In this document: positions 46,189 to 51,073 of the stretch, in pieces | Layout of the letters: every line of letters begins with the position of its first letter | Numbering within the stretch: the first letter of the stretch is position 1 | Assembly: GCA_018057925.1 (NCBI GenBank) | Contig: JAGPCT010000022.1 | Location: 1-51,073, forward strand | Source: Saprospiraceae bacterium | Lineage (GTDB): Bacteria; Bacteroidota; Bacteroidia; Chitinophagales; Saprospiraceae | Direction: 5' to 3' | Length of the DNA stretch: 51,073 bases | Notes under the pieces: generated by a model | Seen by the model: only the letters and a program-made list of their open reading frames with translations | Told to the model about the DNA's origin: nothing | Databases searched by the model: none | Position numbers and translations under genes: made by a program

Positions 46189-46980
46189 ATGGAAGATTAT
46201 TTTGATGGAAACAAGCTTTATGGGGATGATTTTAGTCTTATTGAAATTAAAAAATGGTTTGAAGAAGAATCTGAGGGATATGCAAATTTAGGGAGTAAAG
46301 ATCGCTCTAAATATAAATACCCATATCATAACATGAATTTATTTTATGGATTTAACAGATTGCCTAAGGAGTATGTATTTAGCAATGCATTAGGGATTGG
46401 GAGCGCTTATGGTGATGAGTTCTTACCAATAAGTGATCGAATAAATGCAATTACAATAGTAGAGCCATCAGATCAGTTAGTTTCCGAAAGAATTGGAAAT
46501 ATTATTCCTATTTATTCAAAACCGTTAGAAAATGGGCATTTGAATTTTGAAAAAGACACATTCGATCTTATTACTTGTTTTGGAGTATTACATCATATTC
46601 CAAATGTTAGTTTCGTTTTGACAGAACTTAAACGAGTTTTAAAACCCAATGGATTCTTACTGATAAAGGAACCAATACATACAATGGGTGACTGGAGGAA
46701 TTTTCGGAAAGGATTAACTAAAAATGAAAGAGGAATTCCTCTTAATTATTTTACTGAGTTTATTAGAAGTAACAACATGGTTGTTATAAGTAGTTCCCTT
46801 TGCGATTGTGCATTTATCTATAGGTTGTTTGGTAAAATAATCAAAAGAGATTCTAGAATGTTCCAAATGATTGATAGTTTTGTCGCTCGACTTCTCAAGT
46901 GGAATTACCGTTATCATCGTACAAGAATAATACACAAGTTAGCACCTGCCACAATATTTTTAATTTTATCAAAAAAATAA
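46189..46980 (+). CDS. Class I SAM-dependent methyltransferase
   Basis: A 263-aa protein with a Rossmann methyltransferase core: motif I-like ALGIGSAYGDEF (about residue 65), acidic VEPSDQ, then FDLITCFGVLHHIPN and LKRVLKPNGFLLIKEP, typical of Methyltransf_11. It may methylate a sugar or cap the chain. It abuts the next glycosyltransferase (TAA immediately followed by ATG at 46981). Confidence 0.85.
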   Translation: MEDYFDGNKLYGDDFSLIEIKKWFEEESEGYANLGSKDRSKYKYPYHNMNLFYGFNRLPKEYVFSNALGIGSAYGDEFLPISDRINAITIVEPSDQLVSERIGNIIPIYSKPLENGHLNFEKDTFDLITCFGVLHHIPNVSFVLTELKRVLKPNGFLLIKEPIHTMGDWRNFRKGLTKNERGIPLNYFTEFIRSNNMVVISSSLCDCAFIYRLFGKIIKRDSRMFQMIDSFVARLLKWNYRYHRTRIIHKLAPATIFLILSKK

Positions 46981-48105
46981 ATGGCTATAATTTTTATTAA
47001 TGGATTTAATTCAAAAGCAGGAGGAGGGAAAAGCATTCTTAATAACTATTTATCTTTGTTGTCTCAAAAAAGTTTAAACGATAATTATATTGTATTAACT
47101 CCGGATAAAGGAGATTATATTAAATATGAAAACAATGAAATAAGTATAATTCAATTACCCAAATTTTTAAATAACAGCTTAATGCAATTGGTCGTTTACA
47201 GCTTTTGTTTAAATAAAATTATAATCAAATTCAAGACAGATTTAGTTCTAAATTTAGCTGATGTCCCAATCAGAACGTCCCGGAAACAAATTTTTTTATT
47301 TGATTGGGCATATGCAGTTTATCCGGAAAGTACTGTTTGGAAATTAATGACATTAAGAGAATGGTTTCATCGAAAAACTAAAATATTAATTTTCAAAAAG
47401 TATAAGAAATATATAAAGGTGATTTTGGCTCAAACAGAAACTATAAAAAACAAATTAATCAAGATTTATGATTTCAAGTCCGTGACAATTTTACCAAATG
47501 CTGTTTCAATAGACAATTTGTCAAACGATTATTTTAAAGAATTTAATTTGCCAGATGGAGTTAAGTTATTGTATCTAACTCACTATTATTCTCATAAAAA
47601 TATTGAAATATTTATTGATTTGGCGAAAGAAATTCGTTCAAAAGATTTGGACTATAAATTGATTGTAACTCTTGAAGTTGATCACAACAAAAAGGTTAGC
47701 ACATTTTTTAATGATGTTAAAAAAGAGGGACTCGATTCCATTATTTATAATGTTGGCAGTGTTGAAATGAAGGATGTGCCTAGTCTTTATAGACAATGTG
47801 ATGGTTTACTTATGCCAACTTTATTAGAATCTTTTTCAGGAACTTATGTAGAAGCAATGTTTCATAATATACCAATTTTTACGAGTAATTTTGATTTTGC
47901 AAGAGATGTTTGTAAGGATGGTGCAATGTATTTTGATCCGTTTGATGTCCAAGATATTATAGGTCAGCTGAATTTTATCTTTTGTAATGATAATGAAAAA
48001 AATGAATTGTTAAAAAGAGCGAAAACTGTATTGAGTGAATTACCTGATTGGCCAAAAGTAATTGCAATTTTAGATAATATAATCAAAAGTGAACTGAATC
48101 ATTAA
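46981..48105 (+). CDS. Family 4-type glycosyltransferase
   Basis: A 374-aa GT-B protein. The N-terminal loop FNSKAGGGKSILNNYL resembles the G-rich substrate loop of GT4 enzymes rather than a P-loop ATPase. The C-terminal domain has LTHYYSHKNIEIFIDLA, VGSVEMKDVPSLYRQCDGL and PTLLESFSGTYVEAM with the E-x7-E-type donor motif. It is directly joined to the methyltransferase gene. Substrate unknown. Confidence 0.87.
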   Translation: MAIIFINGFNSKAGGGKSILNNYLSLLSQKSLNDNYIVLTPDKGDYIKYENNEISIIQLPKFLNNSLMQLVVYSFCLNKIIIKFKTDLVLNLADVPIRTSRKQIFLFDWAYAVYPESTVWKLMTLREWFHRKTKILIFKKYKKYIKVILAQTETIKNKLIKIYDFKSVTILPNAVSIDNLSNDYFKEFNLPDGVKLLYLTHYYSHKNIEIFIDLAKEIRSKDLDYKLIVTLEVDHNKKVSTFFNDVKKEGLDSIIYNVGSVEMKDVPSLYRQCDGLLMPTLLESFSGTYVEAMFHNIPIFTSNFDFARDVCKDGAMYFDPFDVQDIIGQLNFIFCNDNEKNELLKRAKTVLSELPDWPKVIAILDNIIKSELNH

Positions 48106-48145
48106 TATGATCAATTTTGCTGTAAATTAACTTTCAAATATTTAT

Positions 48146-49282
48146 ATGAGGAGAACTTACCAAATATGCACCAATTGTGTCATGGACACATCGGATTCAA
48201 AGATCACCTTTGATGAGAAAGGTGTTTGCGACCACTGTAACACCTATTATAAAGATATAGAGCCTGTTTGGAATTATGGTAAAGGTAGAGAAAAGGAGCT
48301 TAACTCTATGGCGGATAAGATAAAAGCCTCCGGTAAATCAAAGGATTTTGATTGTATTTTAGGAATGAGTGGCGGTATTGATAGTTCTTATTTGTTATAT
48401 TTAGCGAAAGAAAAACTGGGGCTAAGGCCGTTAGTTTTTCATGTGGATGCGGGATGGAACACACAGTTGGCGGTAAATAATATAGAACGATTAGTCGATA
48501 AATTAAACTTAGATTTATTTACTGAGGTTATCAATTGGGAAGAAATGAAGGATTTGCAACTCGCTTATTTTAAATCAGGTGTGCCACATATCGACGTACC
48601 ACAGGATCATGCATTCTTCGCTACAATGTACCATTTTGCATCAAAATATAAGGTGAATTATATTCTAACAGGTGGAAATTATTCTACTGAGTGTGTTCGA
48701 AACCCGATAGAATGGATGTACTATCAGTCTGATTCGGTTCAGTTAAAGGATATACATAAAAAGTTTGGACAAATACCATTGGCAGATTATTTAGTAACAA
48801 ATATTCTGTGGCATAAAGTGTATTTGCCTTATGTTAAAAAAATAAAAGTCCTGCGCCCATTGGATTATATGCAATATAATAAACAGGAAGCAATGGACTT
48901 ACTTCAAAATGAGTTTGGGTGGCAACCGTATCCTCAAAAACATTTTGAATCCCGTTTTACCAGGTTTTATGAGAGTTATTGGTTGCCGGAAAGATTTGGT
49001 TATGATACACGAAGAGTGCAGTTCTCCAGCTTAATTCTTACAGGCCAGATGAGTAGAGAAGATGCTTTGAATCAATTAAAGTTACCGGCCTATGATTCGG
49101 AGGAAATAAAACATGAGTTTGAATTTGTTGCCAATAAACTTGGTATTTCTAAAGACGAACTCCAGACATATTTCAACATGCCCAAGAAAACACATCTAGA
49201 TTACAAGTCTCAGGAAAATGTCTATAAATTAGGGTCAAAACTGATGCGTTTAATGGGGCTTGAAAGAGGAGGAAAGCGATGA
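48146..49282 (+). CDS. N-acetyl sugar amidotransferase (WbpG/PseA family)
   Basis: A 378-aa ATP-dependent enzyme that turns an N-acetyl group of a sugar into an acetamidino group using ammonia. An N-terminal Cys cluster (CTNCVMD, then CDHC) probably binds metal. The PP-loop SGGIDSSYLLYLA (from about residue 76) and the family pattern TGGNYSTECVRNPIEW are clear. It overlaps hisH by 4 bp. WbpG with HisH2/HisF2 modifies ManNAc3NAcA in Pseudomonas, and PseA modifies pseudaminic acid in Campylobacter. With a full Pse pathway here, Pse5Ac7Am is a reasonable guess. Confidence 0.92.
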   Translation: MRRTYQICTNCVMDTSDSKITFDEKGVCDHCNTYYKDIEPVWNYGKGREKELNSMADKIKASGKSKDFDCILGMSGGIDSSYLLYLAKEKLGLRPLVFHVDAGWNTQLAVNNIERLVDKLNLDLFTEVINWEEMKDLQLAYFKSGVPHIDVPQDHAFFATMYHFASKYKVNYILTGGNYSTECVRNPIEWMYYQSDSVQLKDIHKKFGQIPLADYLVTNILWHKVYLPYVKKIKVLRPLDYMQYNKQEAMDLLQNEFGWQPYPQKHFESRFTRFYESYWLPERFGYDTRRVQFSSLILTGQMSREDALNQLKLPAYDSEEIKHEFEFVANKLGISKDELQTYFNMPKKTHLDYKSQENVYKLGSKLMRLMGLERGGKR

Positions 49283-49899
49283 TTACAATAATCAATTATG
49301 GTTCCGGGAATATTAATGCAATTGGAAATATATACAATCGACTCAATATTCCATTCAAAATAGCAAATTGTCCACAGGACGTAATCGGGGCTGAAAAAAT
49401 TATATTGCCGGGTGTTGGTGCTTTTGATGAGACAATTTCTATACTCGATAGTTCGGGCTTCAGGTCAGTTTTAGACAAGGAAGTTTTGGAAAAAAAAATC
49501 CCGGTTATCGGTGTATGTGTTGGAATGCAAATTTTAGCCGAAGGAAGTGAGGAAGGCAAACTTCCTGGCTTGGGATGGGTCAAAGGAATAGTGAAAAAGA
49601 TTGATGTTAATTTATTGGAGTTGAAACCAAAAATTCCTCACCTTGGCTGGAACTCTGTCAAAGTTTCGAAACAATCCGAACTCTTTAATTCAATAGACGA
49701 AGAAATGGGTTTCTATTTTTTACACAGTTATTATTTTGAATGTGACAATCCAGGAGATATCATGTCAACAACCTTTTATGGAAAAGAATTTGCTTCATCC
49801 GTAAACCATGAAAATATATATGGTGTACAGTTTCACCCCGAGAAAAGTCATCAAAATGGAGTGACCCTCCTTAAAAATTTTGCAAATCTGAATGCTTAG
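49279..49899 (+). CDS. hisH: HisH-like glutamine amidotransferase subunit
   Basis: A 206-aa class I glutaminase. PGVGAFDE, nucleophile C80 in GVCVGMQILAEGSEEG, and H186/E188 (FHPEKSH) complete the catalytic triad. Normally it feeds ammonia to HisF for imidazole glycerol phosphate. In this context, between the sugar amidotransferase (4-bp overlap) and a HisF lacking Asp11 (8-bp overlap), it most likely supplies ammonia for sugar amidination. Confidence 0.93.
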   Translation: MITIINYGSGNINAIGNIYNRLNIPFKIANCPQDVIGAEKIILPGVGAFDETISILDSSGFRSVLDKEVLEKKIPVIGVCVGMQILAEGSEEGKLPGLGWVKGIVKKIDVNLLELKPKIPHLGWNSVKVSKQSELFNSIDEEMGFYFLHSYYFECDNPGDIMSTTFYGKEFASSVNHENIYGVQFHPEKSHQNGVTLLKNFANLNA

Positions 49900-50668
49900 A
49901 TCGAGAATAACACCATGCCTGTTAGTACATAAAAAAGGTCTGGTCAAAACAGTGCAGTTTAAAGACCCAAAATATGTAGGTGATCCAATTAACGCCGTTA
50001 AAATATTCAATGAAAAAGAGGTGGATGAATTGATGGTATTGGATATTGATGCCACCGTAGAAGGGAGGGGTCCTGATTTCACGATGATAAAGAATCTTGC
50101 TATTGAATGCAGAATGCCTTTTTGTTACGGAGGTGGAGTTACGACAGTTGAACAGGCAAAAGAGATCATAAAGCTTGGCGCAGAAAAGGTGGCATTAAGT
50201 TCGGCAGCAATACATGATTTGTCGTTATTATCAAAAATCGGACAAGCAGTAGGTTTGCAAAGTGTTGTAGTCGTTATTGATGTTAAGAAAACGAAGAGCT
50301 TATTTAAAGCAACTAATTATGAAGTTTATTCAGGCAATGGCAAGATAAAGACGGGCATTAAATTAGATGATTTTTTAATTCAAATAAATCAAGTTGGAGT
50401 AGGCGAAATAGTAATAAATTCCATTGATAGGGATGGCACTATGGAAGGCTACGATTTGGAACTTGTACAATTAGTGCGGGAAAAAGTTGATGTGCCTTTG
50501 ACAATTTTAGGAGGCGCCGGTTCGCACCAGGATATTAAAGAATTAATCAGCCGGTATAAAGTCATCGGTGCAGCAGCGGGGAGTCTTTTTGTTTTTAAAG
50601 GAAAATACCGAGCTGTCCTAATAAATTACCCTTCCAAAGAAGAAAGAAAAGCATTATTAAATAATTGA
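49892..50668 (+). CDS. hisF: HisF-like barrel protein of the sugar-amidination module
   Basis: A 258-aa (beta-alpha)8 barrel with clear HisF features: ITPCLLVHKKG, DELMVLDIDAT, YGGGVTTVEQA, INSIDRDGTMEGYDLEL and ILGGAGSHQDI. Aligned to the T. maritima enzyme without gaps in the first 130 residues, catalytic Asp11 is replaced by Leu11, whereas Asp130 is kept. The cyclase reaction of histidine synthesis is therefore unlikely, while the ammonia channel may remain. This fits a HisF2-type partner of the WbpG-like protein. Confidence 0.92.
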   Translation: MLRSRITPCLLVHKKGLVKTVQFKDPKYVGDPINAVKIFNEKEVDELMVLDIDATVEGRGPDFTMIKNLAIECRMPFCYGGGVTTVEQAKEIIKLGAEKVALSSAAIHDLSLLSKIGQAVGLQSVVVVIDVKKTKSLFKATNYEVYSGNGKIKTGIKLDDFLIQINQVGVGEIVINSIDRDGTMEGYDLELVQLVREKVDVPLTILGGAGSHQDIKELISRYKVIGAAAGSLFVFKGKYRAVLINYPSKEERKALLNN

Positions 50669-50711
50669 TATGCATTTCAGAATACTACATTTACATTGTG
50701 CCTAAAAATTT

Positions 50712-50957
50712 GGACACAGAGTCTCACAGAGTTAATTTCACTGTGTAACCCAGTGTAAAACACTGTGTAACCCTGTGACCTAAAAAAATTGGACACAGAG
50801 TCTCCCAGAGTAGTTTTCACTGTGTAACACTGTGTAAAACACTGTGCAACCCTGTGACTTAAAAATATAGGACACAGAGTCTCCCAGAGTTGATTCACTG
50901 TGTAACACTGTGTAGTCCACTGTGTAACCCTGTGACCTAAAAAAATGGACACAGAGA
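50712..50957. repeat. Tandem repeat of about 79 bp (three units plus a partial)
   Basis: GGACACAGAG begins at 50712, 50791, 50870 and 50947 (spacing 79, 79, 77). Each unit continues with CTGTGTAAC-type words that are complementary to the ACACAG start, so single strands can fold. There is no credible gene in 50669-51073; the remaining 50958-51073 shows nothing I can support. Confidence 0.9.
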
Positions 50958-51073
50958 TTTCTATGTTAAAAAACAAATATTTTTTTTCATTTTAATAGAA
51001 AAACTTCTTGAGGCAGATAAGGTGTTTTACGACTTATAACTGCCATAATCCTGTGAACAAGTTTATTTCTAAC

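Noticed and set aside
46981-47040. G-K-S loop near the N-terminus as a nucleotide-binding P-loop
   Set aside because: The AGGGKS segment lies in the position of the glycine-rich loop of GT-B glycosyltransferases, and the rest of the protein is a GT4 enzyme.
50677-50976. 99-codon minus-strand ORF at the right end
   Set aside because: It is a translation of the 79-bp tandem repeat (repeating Q-C-Y-T-V), without gene features.

Overview
The window looks like a Bacteroidota chromosome segment. Evidence: a type IX secretion (T9SS) triad with a gliding-motility-type C-terminal domain and a PorP/SprF protein, a Bacteroidota-type -7 promoter box (TAnnTTTG) upstream of rpsT and hup, a UpxY/NusG-like antiterminator in front of a surface-polysaccharide locus, and a mobile element with a BT4734-like/DUF3987-type primase-helicase. 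The finer lineage (possibly Saprospiria-like) is a guess from gene style only.

Layout. (1) 141-1418: a CRISPR array of 20 identical 30-nt repeats and 19 spacers, with no cas gene in the window. One spacer reads as the motif IV region of a cytosine-5 DNA methyltransferase. (2) 1568-8167: a compact integrated element of about 6.6 kb, all genes on the minus strand: tyrosine integrase, unknown 296-aa protein, excisionase-like HTH protein, second HTH protein, primase-helicase, three small unknowns. It is bounded by a perfect 19-bp direct repeat that is the 3' end of mnmE, so mnmE stays intact. Candidate integrase arm sites lie near both ends, and an iteron-like cluster follows the primase gene. 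(3) 8149-9525: mnmE. (4) 10197-20889: a giant 2575-aa HYR/Ig-like T9SS substrate, its PorP/SprF partner and an OmpA/PD40 protein. (5) 20933-22609: housekeeping trmB, rpsT and hup with clear terminators and promoters.

(6) 22711-50668: a large capsule/O-antigen-type locus on the plus strand. It opens with two regulators (a winged-helix/degenerate nucleotidyltransferase protein and a UpxY-like NusG paralogue), followed by a leader with hairpins and a T-run before the first sugar gene. Then come UDP-glucose dehydrogenase, a WbpA/TviB-type dehydrogenase, rfbB, a full CMP-pseudaminic acid pathway compressed into four genes (pseC, a pseF-pseG-pseH triple fusion, pseI, pseB), rfbA, a CpsB-type phosphatase, a Wza-like exporter and a Wzc-like tyrosine kinase. 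From about 39.4 kb the DNA becomes clearly AT-richer and carries the strain-variable genes: flippase, polymerase/ligase-like protein, three glycosyltransferases, an AsnB-type amidotransferase and a methyltransferase. The visible locus ends with an N-acetyl-sugar amidotransferase plus HisH/HisF. This HisF lacks the catalytic Asp11 of the histidine enzyme, so the trio is most likely an acetamidino-sugar module, with pseudaminic acid a plausible target.

(7) Several intergenic regions hold striking non-coding structure: a perfect 22-bp inverted repeat (27945-27992), a GC-rich two-hairpin element (32465-32550), 22 in-phase 8-nt repeats (34691-34866), a 16-nt repeat block just before them, and a 79-nt tandem repeat at the right end.
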